Assembly: GCF_002968015.1 (NCBI RefSeq)
Contig: NZ_PUIP01000004.1
Coordinates: 310,001 to 374,000, forward strand
DNA: 64,000 nucleotides
Source of the DNA: Massilia phosphatilytica
GTDB taxonomy: Bacteria > Pseudomonadota > Gammaproteobacteria > Burkholderiales > Burkholderiaceae_D
Direction of reading: 5' to 3'
The translations under genes and the position numbers were made by a program. The notes under the pieces are model-generated. The model searched no databases. It saw nothing but the letters and a program-made list of their open reading frames with translations, and had not been told where the DNA came from. Every line of letters begins with the position of its first letter. The first letter of the stretch is position 1. Shown here piece by piece: positions 1-9,172 of the stretch.

Positions 1-966
<966 letters not shown>

Positions 967-991
967 TTAACAATGTGGGCGGATCGACAAG

Positions 992-3900
992 ATGTTGACT
1001 CAGGCGGCTCCGGTCAAAAGCTTTGGTGCGGGCGGTGGCCTGCTGGGCGGAATCATCGACGACTACGACTGGGCCGGCACGAGCCTCGGACCCATCGTCC
1101 ACTGGCCGGACGTCGTGCGGACGACCGTCGAACTGATCCTGCGCTCGCCCGTGCCCATCGTCACCCTGTGGGGGGAGGACGGCGTCATGATCTACAACGA
1201 CGCCTATTCGGGCTTTGCGGGCGGCCGCCATCCGCGCCTGCTCGGCTCCAGGGTGCGCGAAGGCTGGCCCGAGGTGGCCGACTTCAACGACAACGTGATG
1301 AAGGTCGGCCTGGCGGGCGGCACGCTGTCGTACCGCGACCAGGAACTGACCCTGCACCGCAACGGGAAGCCCGAGCCGGTGTGGATGAACCTCGATTACT
1401 CGCCGATCGTCGATGCCGGCGGCACCGTCGTCGGCGTGATCGCCATCGTCGTGGAGACGACGGCCAAGGTGCGCGCCGAGCGCTGGCTGAGCGGCGAACA
1501 CGACCGCCTGCGGACCATGTTCGAGCAGGCGCCCGGCTTCATGGCCCAGCTGGCCGGAGCCGACCACGTGATCCAGTCCGCGAACGCCGCCTACCGCGCC
1601 CTGGCCGGCCAGCGCGACCTGGTCGGCAAGCCGCTGCGCGTCGCGTTGCCGGAGACGGTGCCGCAGGGCGTGATCGCGATCCTGGACCAGGTCTACCTCA
1701 CCGGCACGACGTACACGGCGACCGCGAGCCCGCTGTGGCTGGCCGGCGGCGATGACAACCGCCGCCTGCACTACGTCGACTTCGTCTACCAGCCCGTCAA
1801 GCGCGAGGACGGCACGGTGTTCGGCATCTTCGTGCAGGGGGCCGACGTCACGGTGCGCGTCGAGGCCGAGCGCGCGCTGCGCGAGAGCGAGGAAAAATTC
1901 CGCACGTTCGCCGAGGCGATGCCGAACCAGGTGTGGACGGCGACGCAGGACGGCAGGCTCGACTGGTTCAACACCCACGTGTACGCGTACAGCGGGCTGG
2001 ATCACCACGGCCTGGCCGGCATCGCGTGGACGGCCACCGTGCACCCGGACGACCTGCCGGCCGTGCAGACCCGCTGGGCCGTCGCCGTGGCGTCCGGCGC
2101 GCCGTACGACGCGGAATTCCGCCTGCGCCGCGCGGACGGCACGTACCGCTGGCACCTGTCGCGCGCCGTCGCACTGCGCGGTGCGGACGGCGCCGTGGTG
2201 CGATGGATCGGCACGAGCATCGACATCGAGGACCAGAAGGTCATCGCGCACCGTCTCGCGGCGCTGAACGCGGACCTGGAATCCACGGTCGCGCGGCGCA
2301 CGGCGGAACGCGACCGCATGTGGCGCCTGTCGCGCGACATCATGCTGGTCGCGTCGTTCGACGGCATCGTCGAAGCCGTGAGTCCGTCGTTCGGATCGCT
2401 GCTGGGCTGGTCCGAGCACGACGTCGTCGGCACCAATTTCCTGCACCTCGTGCACCCGGACGACCACGCGGCGACGATCGCGCAGATGGCGTCGCTGGGC
2501 GAAGGCCACTACGTGTACAAGTTCGAGAACCGCTACCGGCGCAAGGACGGCAGCTATTGCCTGCTGTCGTGGACGGCGGCGCCGGACGCCGATTTCATCC
2601 ACGCGATCGGGCGCGACATCACGGCCGACCGCGAACAGGCGGAGCAGATCCGCCGCACGGAACTGGCGCTGCAGCAGTCGCAGAAGATGGAGACGATCGG
2701 CAAGCTGACGGGCGGCGTCGCGCACGATTTCAACAATCTCCTGCAGATCATCTCGGGCAACCTGCAGCTGCTGGAGATGGACACCGGCGCCGCGGAAGTT
2801 CAAAGATGGATCGGCAACGCCCGCTCCGCGGTCGAAAAGGGCGCGAAGCTGGCGAGCTACCTGCTCGCGTTCGGCCGGCGCCAGCCGCTGGAACCGAAAG
2901 TCGTGAAGATCGGCCGGGTCGTGACGGGCATGGAAGACATGCTGCGCCGCGCGCTCGGCGAAGAGATCGAGGTGGAGCTCGCGATCTCGGGCGGCCTGTG
3001 GCACACGGCGGTCGACGTGGCCCAGGTCGAGAACGCGGTGCTGAACCTGGCGATCAATGCGCGCGATGCCATGTGCGGCGCCGGCAAGCTGACGATCGAG
3101 GCGCACAACGCCATCCTCGACGACCTGTATTGCCGCACGCACGCCGACGTGGCGCCGGGCCAGTACGTGATGCTGGCCGTGACGGACACCGGCAGCGGGA
3201 TGACGCCGGACGTGCTGCGCCAGGCTTTCGAACCGTTTTTCTCGACGAAGGCAGAGGGCAAGGGATCGGGCCTCGGCCTGTCGATGGTCTATGGCTTCGT
3301 CAAGCAGTCGGGCGGCCACGTCAAGATCTACAGCGAGGCGGGGCAGGGCACGACGGTGAAACTGTACCTGCCGCGCACGACGGCCGCCGAGGAACCCCTG
3401 GGCCCGATGGACGCGCACCAGCCGGCCGTGGGCGGCACCGAGACGATCCTCGTCGCGGAAGACGACGAAGCCGTGCGCACGACCGTCGTCGAGATGCTGA
3501 CCCAGCTCGGCTACCGCGTGCTGAAGGCGGCGGATGCGGCCAGCGCGCTCGCGGTGGTGGAGTCCGGCGTGCCGATCGACGTGCTGTTCACGGACGTCGT
3601 CATGCCCGGCACCCTGCGCAGTCCGGATCTCGCCCGCATGGCCCGCGAACGCCTGCCGAACCTCGCCGTGCTGTTCACGTCCGGGTACACGGAAAACGCC
3701 ATCGTGCACGGCGGCCGCCTCGACCCGGGCGTCGAACTGCTGGGCAAGCCGTACACGCGCGAAAGTCTCGCGCGCCGCATCCGCCAGGTGCTCGCGAACC
3801 AGAGAAACCGGGCGCACGCGGACAGCGCGCCGCCGGTCGTGCCGGCCGCCGGGCGCGTGCCCGATCCGGACCGCCTGCGCATCGTGCTGGTGGAAGACGA

Positions 3901-4207
3901 GGACGAGATCCGCGACGCCACGGCCGCGCTGCTGCGCCACCTGGGCCACGACGTCCTGGAAGCCGTGGACGCGGAACAGGCGCTCGGACTCATCTCGTCC
4001 GCGTCCGACGTCCTCATCACGGACGTGATGTTGCCCGGGATGACGGGAGACCTGCTGGCCGCACAGGCGCGCACGCTGGCACCCGGCATCCGGATCGTGT
4101 TCGCGACGGGGAAGGGCGAAGTCAACAACTGGCCGGACGCCGTCGTGCTGCGCAAGCCGTACGACCTCGCAGCACTGGTGGCGGCGCTGGCGAGCAGCGT
4201 GGCCTGA
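992..4207 (+). CDS. hybrid sensor histidine kinase, four PAS and two receiver domains
   Basis: Cytoplasmic-looking hybrid kinase of 1071 residues with no clear membrane segment. PAS-like domains lie at about 45-160, 170-290, 295-425 and 440-550; the third begins with the usual ESEEKFRTFAEAMP. The dimerisation domain carries GGVAHDFNN with phospho-acceptor His578. The ATPase has an N box (LNLAINARDAM), DTGSGM and KGSGLGLSM. Two receivers follow, with phospho-Asp868 (FTDVVMPG) and Asp1011 (ITDVMLPG). The HDFNN type of H box marks the HWE-like/NtrB-like group common in these bacteria. No DNA-binding response regulator is adjacent, so its output partner is unknown. It ends 3 bp from the convergent hydrolase gene. 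A closely similar kinase lies at 13283-15628. Confidence 0.93.
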   Translation: MLTQAAPVKSFGAGGGLLGGIIDDYDWAGTSLGPIVHWPDVVRTTVELILRSPVPIVTLWGEDGVMIYNDAYSGFAGGRHPRLLGSRVREGWPEVADFNDNVMKVGLAGGTLSYRDQELTLHRNGKPEPVWMNLDYSPIVDAGGTVVGVIAIVVETTAKVRAERWLSGEHDRLRTMFEQAPGFMAQLAGADHVIQSANAAYRALAGQRDLVGKPLRVALPETVPQGVIAILDQVYLTGTTYTATASPLWLAGGDDNRRLHYVDFVYQPVKREDGTVFGIFVQGADVTVRVEAERALRESEEKFRTFAEAMPNQVWTATQDGRLDWFNTHVYAYSGLDHHGLAGIAWTATVHPDDLPAVQTRWAVAVASGAPYDAEFRLRRADGTYRWHLSRAVALRGADGAVVRWIGTSIDIEDQKVIAHRLAALNADLESTVARRTAERDRMWRLSRDIMLVASFDGIVEAVSPSFGSLLGWSEHDVVGTNFLHLVHPDDHAATIAQMASLGEGHYVYKFENRYRRKDGSYCLLSWTAAPDADFIHAIGRDITADREQAEQIRRTELALQQSQKMETIGKLTGGVAHDFNNLLQIISGNLQLLEMDTGAAEVQRWIGNARSAVEKGAKLASYLLAFGRRQPLEPKVVKIGRVVTGMEDMLRRALGEEIEVELAISGGLWHTAVDVAQVENAVLNLAINARDAMCGAGKLTIEAHNAILDDLYCRTHADVAPGQYVMLAVTDTGSGMTPDVLRQAFEPFFSTKAEGKGSGLGLSMVYGFVKQSGGHVKIYSEAGQGTTVKLYLPRTTAAEEPLGPMDAHQPAVGGTETILVAEDDEAVRTTVVEMLTQLGYRVLKAADAASALAVVESGVPIDVLFTDVVMPGTLRSPDLARMARERLPNLAVLFTSGYTENAIVHGGRLDPGVELLGKPYTRESLARRIRQVLANQRNRAHADSAPPVVPAAGRVPDPDRLRIVLVEDEDEIRDATAALLRHLGHDVLEAVDAEQALGLISSASDVLITDVMLPGMTGDLLAAQARTLAPGIRIVFATGKGEVNNWPDAVVLRKPYDLAALVAALASSVA

Positions 4208-4210
4208 TCC

Positions 4211-5182
4211 TCAGGCCGTGGCCGCGGACCTCGTGCGCTGCTTTGCGGCCGCGTCGATGAAAGCGGCCGTCGCATCCGGATTCGTGATGGGCAGCATGTG
4301 GCCGCCCTCGATCACGTCGAGCCGCGCGCCGCGCACCTTGTCGGCCAGTGCCTGGCCGTGCGCGCGCCAGTCGAGGATACGGTCGTCCTTGCCGTACAGG
4401 ATGCTGACGGGCACCTGCAGTTCGCCATAGCGGGTCTCCTGCGCCGGCAGGCACTCGGGCAGCGCGCGCAGGTCGTCGGACGCGGACAGGAACGCGCTGG
4501 GCCGCAGGCCGAGCAGGCCGCCGCCGCGCGTGGCGAAATCTTCCGGCACGGCTTCCGGACCGAACACGACGTCGAGCGTGGCGCGACTGTTCCTGATCGA
4601 TACGGGGATCGCGAGGGTCCACGCGACGATCCTGCGCCAGGTCGGCGACAAAATTGTCAGGCCCTCGAACACGGGCGGCACCTGTTCCTGCATGTGCGTC
4701 AGCGGCGCGACGAGCGCAAGGCCGCCCACATGGCCGGGGTGGCGCAGCGCGAGCGCGAGGGCCAGCGCGCCGCCCAGCGAGTGGCCGACGACGAGCGGAC
4801 GCTCCAGTTCCAACTGGTCGATCAGCGCGGCGAGCATCGCGGCCTGCGTGCCCAGGTCCGCCGGCGTGCCGGGCGCGCGCGTGGAATGCCCGGAGCCCGC
4901 GCGGTCGACGGCGATCATGCGGTAGCGCCCCGCCAGCCGGTCCGTCACGCCATACGTGTAATGGTCGAGCTGGGCCGCGAGGCCGTGCACGAGCAGCAGC
5001 GGCGGCAAGGCCGGATCGCCACCGTCGAATTCGCGGATGTGCAGGCGCGCGCCCGGCACGTCGACGAAGCGGCCGCGCGGCGGCAGCACCGATTCCACCT
5101 TGCGCGCGGTCCACAGGGTGAACAGGAAGGCCACCAGCACGAACAGGGCCAGGACGGCGGGAATGATCAGCACGAGAGTCAT
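4211..5182 (-). CDS. alpha/beta hydrolase, membrane-anchored
   Basis: Serine hydrolase of 323 residues with an N-terminal hydrophobic anchor at about 3-24, followed by the hydrolase fold. The nucleophile elbow GHSLGG places Ser135, and the likely triad is completed by an Asp at 266/267 (YGKDD) and His295 (EGGHMLP). LLVHG near 63-67 forms the oxyanion region. It is the last gene of an operon: its ATG overlaps the stop of the upstream SDR gene as ATGA (5179-5182). In this setting it may cleave an ester made by the monooxygenase two genes upstream. That role is inferred from order; the hydrolase family itself is clear. Confidence 0.9.
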   Translation of the reverse strand: MTLVLIIPAVLALFVLVAFLFTLWTARKVESVLPPRGRFVDVPGARLHIREFDGGDPALPPLLLVHGLAAQLDHYTYGVTDRLAGRYRMIAVDRAGSGHSTRAPGTPADLGTQAAMLAALIDQLELERPLVVGHSLGGALALALALRHPGHVGGLALVAPLTHMQEQVPPVFEGLTILSPTWRRIVAWTLAIPVSIRNSRATLDVVFGPEAVPEDFATRGGGLLGLRPSAFLSASDDLRALPECLPAQETRYGELQVPVSILYGKDDRILDWRAHGQALADKVRGARLDVIEGGHMLPITNPDATAAFIDAAAKQRTRSAATA

Positions 5183-5979
5183 CGTTGCATCGCTTTCTTG
5201 AGAAGGTTCCAGTAACCGACAGGAGACAACCGTTCCAGCAGCGCGGCGGCCTTCGCGTCGCTGCCGACGAGGATGCGGGCCTGGCGCCGTTCGATGCCGC
5301 GCACGATGATCTCGCCTGCCTGTTCCGGCGGCATGCGCAACAGCTTTTCCATCGTGCGGCGTCCGCGCTCCACGTCGTCAGCCGGCGCGCCGGCCGGCAC
5401 GCGCGCGCTTTTCGCGATGCGCGTCGCCACGCCGCCCGGGTGCACGACGGACACGCCCACCGTGCTGCCTTCCAGCTCGTGGCGCAGCGCGTTCGACAAG
5501 CCGCGCACCGCGAACTTGCTGGCCGCGTAGGCGGCCTGGCCGGGCGGGGCGATGATGCCGTAGATGCTCGATACGTTGACGATGCGCGCGTCGTCGCTCG
5601 CGTGCAGCAGGGGCAGGAAGGCGCGCGTCATGCGGACGACGCCACCGAAGTTGATCTCCATGAGCCAGTCGAAATCCGTTTCGCTGACTTGTGCGAACGT
5701 GCCGCCCAGCGCGACGCCCGCGTTGTTCATCAGGAGGTCCACGCGGCCGTGCGCGGCCCGCACGACGGCAGGAAACGCGGCGACGGCGGCACGGTCGGCC
5801 ACGTCCAGCACGTGGTGCGTGGCCGCCGGGCCGATCGCGCGTGCGGCAGCCGCCACGGCGTCGCCGTCGATGTCGGCGAGGGCGAGGCGGGCGCCGCGGC
5901 GGGCCATGGCGACCGCGGTGGCGCGGCCGATGCCGCTGCCGGCGCCGGTGATGACGGCGACGCGGTTGTGCAGGTTCAC
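5179..5979 (-). CDS. short-chain dehydrogenase/reductase
   Basis: NAD(P)-dependent oxidoreductase of 266 residues. The Rossmann motif TGAGSGIG is at 11-18, NNAG at 85-88, and the catalytic residues Ser138, Tyr151 and Lys155 (YAASK) are all present. The start chosen is GTG at 5977-5979, because it overlaps the stop of the monooxygenase gene as GTGA and gives the normal SDR N-terminus (VNLHNRVAVITGAG). The same frame stays open much further upstream, but only as a shadow of the monooxygenase gene. Its stop overlaps the ATG of the hydrolase. In this operon it may interconvert an alcohol and a ketone; the substrate cannot be read from the sequence. Confidence 0.92.
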   Translation of the reverse strand: MNLHNRVAVITGAGSGIGRATAVAMARRGARLALADIDGDAVAAAARAIGPAATHHVLDVADRAAVAAFPAVVRAAHGRVDLLMNNAGVALGGTFAQVSETDFDWLMEINFGGVVRMTRAFLPLLHASDDARIVNVSSIYGIIAPPGQAAYAASKFAVRGLSNALRHELEGSTVGVSVVHPGGVATRIAKSARVPAGAPADDVERGRRTMEKLLRMPPEQAGEIIVRGIERRQARILVGSDAKAAALLERLSPVGYWNLLKKAMQR

Positions 5980-7460
5980 GGCATGGCGCCTTTGCGGCCG
6001 AAACGCAGGACGCCGTCGGCGATGCGCCCGAAGCGGATGGTCAGCATGTCCTGCAGGTAGTTCTGGTAGACCTGCCACGGCTTGCGCGACCCCTGCTGCG
6101 GCAGGTCGGCGCGGGCGCGCTGGACGTAGCCCGACGTAAAACTGAGGAACGGTTCCGGTTCGACGCCCGGTTCGCGGTGCACGACGGCGACGTCCTGACC
6201 CTTGCGGTCCATGTGGCGCAGCAGGCGCACGACCCAGGCGGCCGTCAGGTCGGCCTTCAGCGTCCACGACGCGTTCGTGTACCCGTACGCCATCACGCAG
6301 TTCGGCAGATCGGACAGCATCATGCCCTTGTACGACATCGCGTCGTGCGCCCGGAACGGCTGCCCGTCGACGGTGATGGCGATGCCGCCCAGCAGCTTGA
6401 TCTTCAGGCCCGTGGCCAGCACGACGACGTCGGCGGGCAGCACGCGCCCGGATTCCAGCAGCAGGCCGTCGCGGGTGAAGCGTGCGATGCGGTCGGTGGC
6501 GACGCTCGCGCGGCCCGTGCGGATCGCGCGGAACAGGTCGCCGTCCGGCACGACGCACACGCGCTGGTCCCACGGCTTGTAGTGCGGCGTGAAATGGGTG
6601 TCGACGTCGTAGCCGGGGCCCAGCTGGTGGCGCGCCATCTCGACGATCTTGCGCTTCGCGAGATCCGGTTTCGAGCGCGCCAGGCGGTACAGCACCATGC
6701 CCTCGACGATCACGCGCCAGCGTGTCAGCGCGTACGCCGCGCGCGCGGGCAGCCAGCGGCGCAGGCGCTGCGCGAAGCCATATTCGGATGGGCGGCTGAC
6801 GACATAGGTCGGGGAGCGCTGCAGCATCGTCACGTGCGCGGCGTCCTTCGCCATCGCCGGGACGAGCGTGACGGCCGTGGCGCCGCTGCCGACGACGACG
6901 ACGCGCCGGCCCCGGTAATCCAGGTCGGCGGGCCAGAATTGCGGCTGCACGATGCGGCCGGCAAACGCCTCCTCGCCGTCGAAGCGGGGGCGGTAGGCCT
7001 CGTCGTAGCTGTAATAGCCGCTGCACAGGTAGAGGAAGCGGGTGCGCAGCCACACGCGCAGGCCGTCGTGTTCCGCTTCCACGCACCAGCAGGCGGCGCC
7101 GCTGTCCCAGTGCGCGCCCACGACGCGGTGGCCGTAGCGGATGTGGCGGTCGATGCGGTTTGCGCGCGCCGTCTGCGCGATGTAGCGGCGGATCGCGGGG
7201 CCGTCGGCAATGGCCTTGCCTTCAGTCCAGGGTTGAAACCCGTAACCCAGGGTATACATGTCGGAGTCCGAGCGCACGCCGGGATAGCGGAACAGATCCC
7301 AGGTACCGCCGAGCGCGGCGCGCGCCTCCAGGATCGCGTAGGTCTTGTCGGGGCAGCCCCGCTGCAACTGCCACGCGGCGCCGATTCCGGACAGGCCGGC
7401 GCCGACGATCAGGACGTCGAAGAAGGGCTCCGCGGCGGGGTCGCGAGGGCGGTAGGTCAT
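5976..7460 (-). CDS. flavin-containing monooxygenase of the Baeyer-Villiger/EthA type
   Basis: FAD/NADPH monooxygenase of 494 residues. The FAD-binding GAGLSGIG lies near residues 18-25 and the NADPH-binding GSGATAVT near 190. Between them stands the Baeyer-Villiger fingerprint in the form F166-x-G-x-x-x-Q172-x-x-x-W176, where the usual histidine is glutamine. The surrounding PQFWPADLDYRGRRVVVVG resembles EthA-like enzymes. Such enzymes insert oxygen next to a ketone or oxidise a hetero-atom. It is the first gene of a three-gene coupled operon (monooxygenase, SDR, hydrolase) and faces a TetR gene across 84 bp. A ketone-to-ester-to-acid route is plausible but inferred. Confidence 0.9.
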   Translation of the reverse strand: MTYRPRDPAAEPFFDVLIVGAGLSGIGAAWQLQRGCPDKTYAILEARAALGGTWDLFRYPGVRSDSDMYTLGYGFQPWTEGKAIADGPAIRRYIAQTARANRIDRHIRYGHRVVGAHWDSGAACWCVEAEHDGLRVWLRTRFLYLCSGYYSYDEAYRPRFDGEEAFAGRIVQPQFWPADLDYRGRRVVVVGSGATAVTLVPAMAKDAAHVTMLQRSPTYVVSRPSEYGFAQRLRRWLPARAAYALTRWRVIVEGMVLYRLARSKPDLAKRKIVEMARHQLGPGYDVDTHFTPHYKPWDQRVCVVPDGDLFRAIRTGRASVATDRIARFTRDGLLLESGRVLPADVVVLATGLKIKLLGGIAITVDGQPFRAHDAMSYKGMMLSDLPNCVMAYGYTNASWTLKADLTAAWVVRLLRHMDRKGQDVAVVHREPGVEPEPFLSFTSGYVQRARADLPQQGSRKPWQVYQNYLQDMLTIRFGRIADGVLRFGRKGAMP

Positions 7461-7489
7461 GGCGTGTCTCGTTGTGTTTTGAATACGAC

Positions 7490-7507
7490 TGACACTCTAT
7501 ATTGTCA
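7490..7507. promoter_or_regulatory. candidate TetR operator
   Basis: Perfect inverted repeat TGACA-N8-TGTCA centred in the 84-bp divergent spacer between the monooxygenase gene and the TetR gene. Its position and symmetry suit a TetR-family dimer controlling both directions. No binding data; the link to the neighbouring regulator is inferred. Confidence 0.5.
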
Positions 7508-7544
7508 CATATTGGTCAGCAACGTTCTGTGCGAAAATAGAAGG

Positions 7545-8180
7545 ATGCCTCCAGAATCTCCACAACCTGCCCGACCCTATCGCGGCGTTCCGCAAGACGA
7601 ACGGCGTGCGCAGCGACGCGCCCAGCTGATCGGGGCCGCCGTCGCTGTCTACGGCGAGCGCGGCTACCGGCACTCGACCGTCAAGGCCGTGTGCGAGGCC
7701 GCCGCCCTCACCGAACGGTATTTTTATGAATCCTTCGCGAACAGCGAAGAGTTGTTGATCGCGTCGTTCAACGCCGTCACGTACAGCGTTCTCGGCGAGA
7801 TCACGGAAGCGGCCCAGCAGGCCGGCCGCAGCCGGGTCGCGCGGGCGCGTGCCATGCTGTACACGTATTTCGCGGCGCTGCAGCGGGAGCCGCGCTCGGC
7901 CCGTGTGTTCCTCGTCGAGATCCGCGGCGTCAGCCGGGCCGTCGACAAGGCGTTCGACAGCGCACTGCGCGCCATCGGCGAACAGGTCGGCCGCTTCGTC
8001 GTGCCGCCCGGCGTGCCGGCCGATCCGCTGCTCGAGGCGGGCATCGTCGGCGGCGTGATCCACATCGCGCTGCGCTGGATCGAGGATGGCTACACGCCGG
8101 ACATCGAGATCGTCACGGACAGCGCGCTGCGCCTCGGCATGGTGCTGGGACGGGCGCCGGTGCGCCGCGCCGCGGCCTGA
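7545..8180 (+). CDS. TetR/AcrR family transcriptional regulator
   Basis: Regulator of 211 residues. The N-terminal TetR helix-turn-helix runs at about residues 20-66 (RRAQLIGAAVAVYGERGY, then HSTVKAVCEAAALTERYFYESF). The C-terminal part is the usual variable ligand-binding region. The ATG at 7545 was chosen because it directly precedes the conserved N-terminus; AGAAGG lies immediately before it with almost no spacing, so the true start or a leaderless transcript is uncertain. It is divergent from the monooxygenase operon and probably represses it in response to that pathway's substrate. Confidence 0.88.
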   Translation: MPPESPQPARPYRGVPQDERRAQRRAQLIGAAVAVYGERGYRHSTVKAVCEAAALTERYFYESFANSEELLIASFNAVTYSVLGEITEAAQQAGRSRVARARAMLYTYFAALQREPRSARVFLVEIRGVSRAVDKAFDSALRAIGEQVGRFVVPPGVPADPLLEAGIVGGVIHIALRWIEDGYTPDIEIVTDSALRLGMVLGRAPVRRAAA

Positions 8181-8181
8181 C

Positions 8182-8211
8182 GGTCAGGCCAGCCTGGGTC
8201 AGGCCAGCCTG
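8182..8211. repeat. 15-bp perfect tandem duplication at a convergent gene junction
   Basis: GGTCAGGCCAGCCTG occurs twice in a row (8182-8196 and 8197-8211). It spans the space just after the TetR stop and the last codons and stop of exonuclease III on the other strand. The duplication repeats the xthA C-terminal codons and stop, so it does not harm either frame. Confidence 0.85.
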
Positions 8212-8984
8212 GGCCAGTCCAGCTCGACCCACGTCGGCGCGTGGTCGCTCGGCTTCTCGCGCCCGCGCACGTCGCGGTCGACACCGGCCGCCTTCAGCTT
8301 GGACGCCAGCGCGGGGCTCAGCAGCAGGTGGTCGATGCGCAGGCCGGCGTTGCGGCCGTACGCGTCACGGAAATAATCCCAGAACGTGTAGATGACTTCG
8401 CCAGGGTGCGTGGCGCGCAACGCGTCCGTCCAGCCCTGGTCGAGGAGGCGCTGGTATGCCGCCCGCGTCTCCGGGCGGAACAGCGCGTCGTCGAGCCAGC
8501 GTTCCGGCTTGTACACGTCCAGCTCCGTCGGCATCACGTTGTAGTCGCCCGCGATGACGACCGGGGCGCCCGTCGCGATGAGTTCCTGCGCGCGCAGGCG
8601 CAGGCGCTCGAACCAGCGCAGCTTGTACTCGAACTTCGGGCCCGGCGCCGGATTGCCGTTCGGGAGGTACAGGCAAACGACGAGGATGCCGTTGATGGCC
8701 GCCTCGATGTAGCGGCTTTGCTCGTCGTCCGGATCGCCCGGCAGCCCGCGCTGCAGTTCCTGCGGCTCCGTGCCGCGCGCGAGGATGGCGACGCCATTCC
8801 AGCTTTTCTGGCCATGCCAGATCGGGCAGTAACCGGCCGCGCGGATTTCCATCTCGGGGAATTTTTCCTGCGGCGCCTTCAGCTCCTGCAGGCAGGCCAC
8901 GTCCGGCTGCGTCTCCTCGAGCCATTGCAGCAGGGCGGGGAGGCGGCTGTTGATGCCGTTGACGTTGAAGGTGGCGATGCGCAT
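8199..8984 (-). CDS. xthA: exodeoxyribonuclease III
   Basis: DNA repair enzyme with 3'-5' exonuclease and AP-endonuclease activity, 261 residues, close to the family norm. The N-terminus MRIATFNVNGIN, the metal-binding Glu in CLQELKAP, the GDYNVMP motif and the C-terminal SDHAP motif are all present. The start is the ATG at 8982-8984, which gives the conserved N-terminus; an in-frame ATG four codons upstream (8994-8996) is possible but adds residues the family lacks. It is convergent with the TetR gene and divergent from the GH31 gene. Confidence 0.95.
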   Translation of the reverse strand: MRIATFNVNGINSRLPALLQWLEETQPDVACLQELKAPQEKFPEMEIRAAGYCPIWHGQKSWNGVAILARGTEPQELQRGLPGDPDDEQSRYIEAAINGILVVCLYLPNGNPAPGPKFEYKLRWFERLRLRAQELIATGAPVVIAGDYNVMPTELDVYKPERWLDDALFRPETRAAYQRLLDQGWTDALRATHPGEVIYTFWDYFRDAYGRNAGLRIDHLLLSPALASKLKAAGVDRDVRGREKPSDHAPTWVELDWPRLA

Positions 8985-9056
8985 GGGATCTCTCATGGGT
9001 TGTCGTTGCCGCTATTCTGACCCGAGAATGCCACGGCCGCCGCACGACGCGCCGAA

Positions 9057-9122
9057 GTAGTCAAACTACGTCATCTTTTAGCGGAATTTTACCGGCACAG
9101 CCCATCGTTGTAGCTTTTCTAC
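9057..9122. promoter_or_regulatory. pair of GTAG/CTAC palindromes upstream of the GH31 gene
   Basis: Two small palindromes lie in the xthA/GH31 divergent spacer: GTAGT-CAA-ACTAC at 9057-9069 and GTAG-N5-CTAC at 9110-9122. The second sits about 50 bp before the GH31 start codon, just ahead of an AT-rich stretch (TTTAAAATT) that could be a -10 region. They look like paired operators of a sugar-responsive regulator; the regulator is not in the neighbourhood. Confidence 0.4.
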
Positions 9123-9172
9123 GAGAACAGTTTAAAATTCCCGTATTCCAACAACGACAACGACGGGAGACC

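Noticed and set aside
1933..4260. 775-codon open frame on the plus strand in another phase
   Set aside because: Extremely Arg/Gly/Pro-rich with no domain; shadow of the kinase gene.
5980..7086. Upstream extension of the SDR frame giving a 635-residue fusion
   Set aside because: The extra part is Arg/Pro-rich low-complexity shadow of the monooxygenase; the GTG at 5979 gives a normal SDR.
6177..7544. Upstream extension of the TetR frame giving 667 residues
   Set aside because: Runs antisense through the monooxygenase gene; TetR proteins start with the DNA-binding domain.
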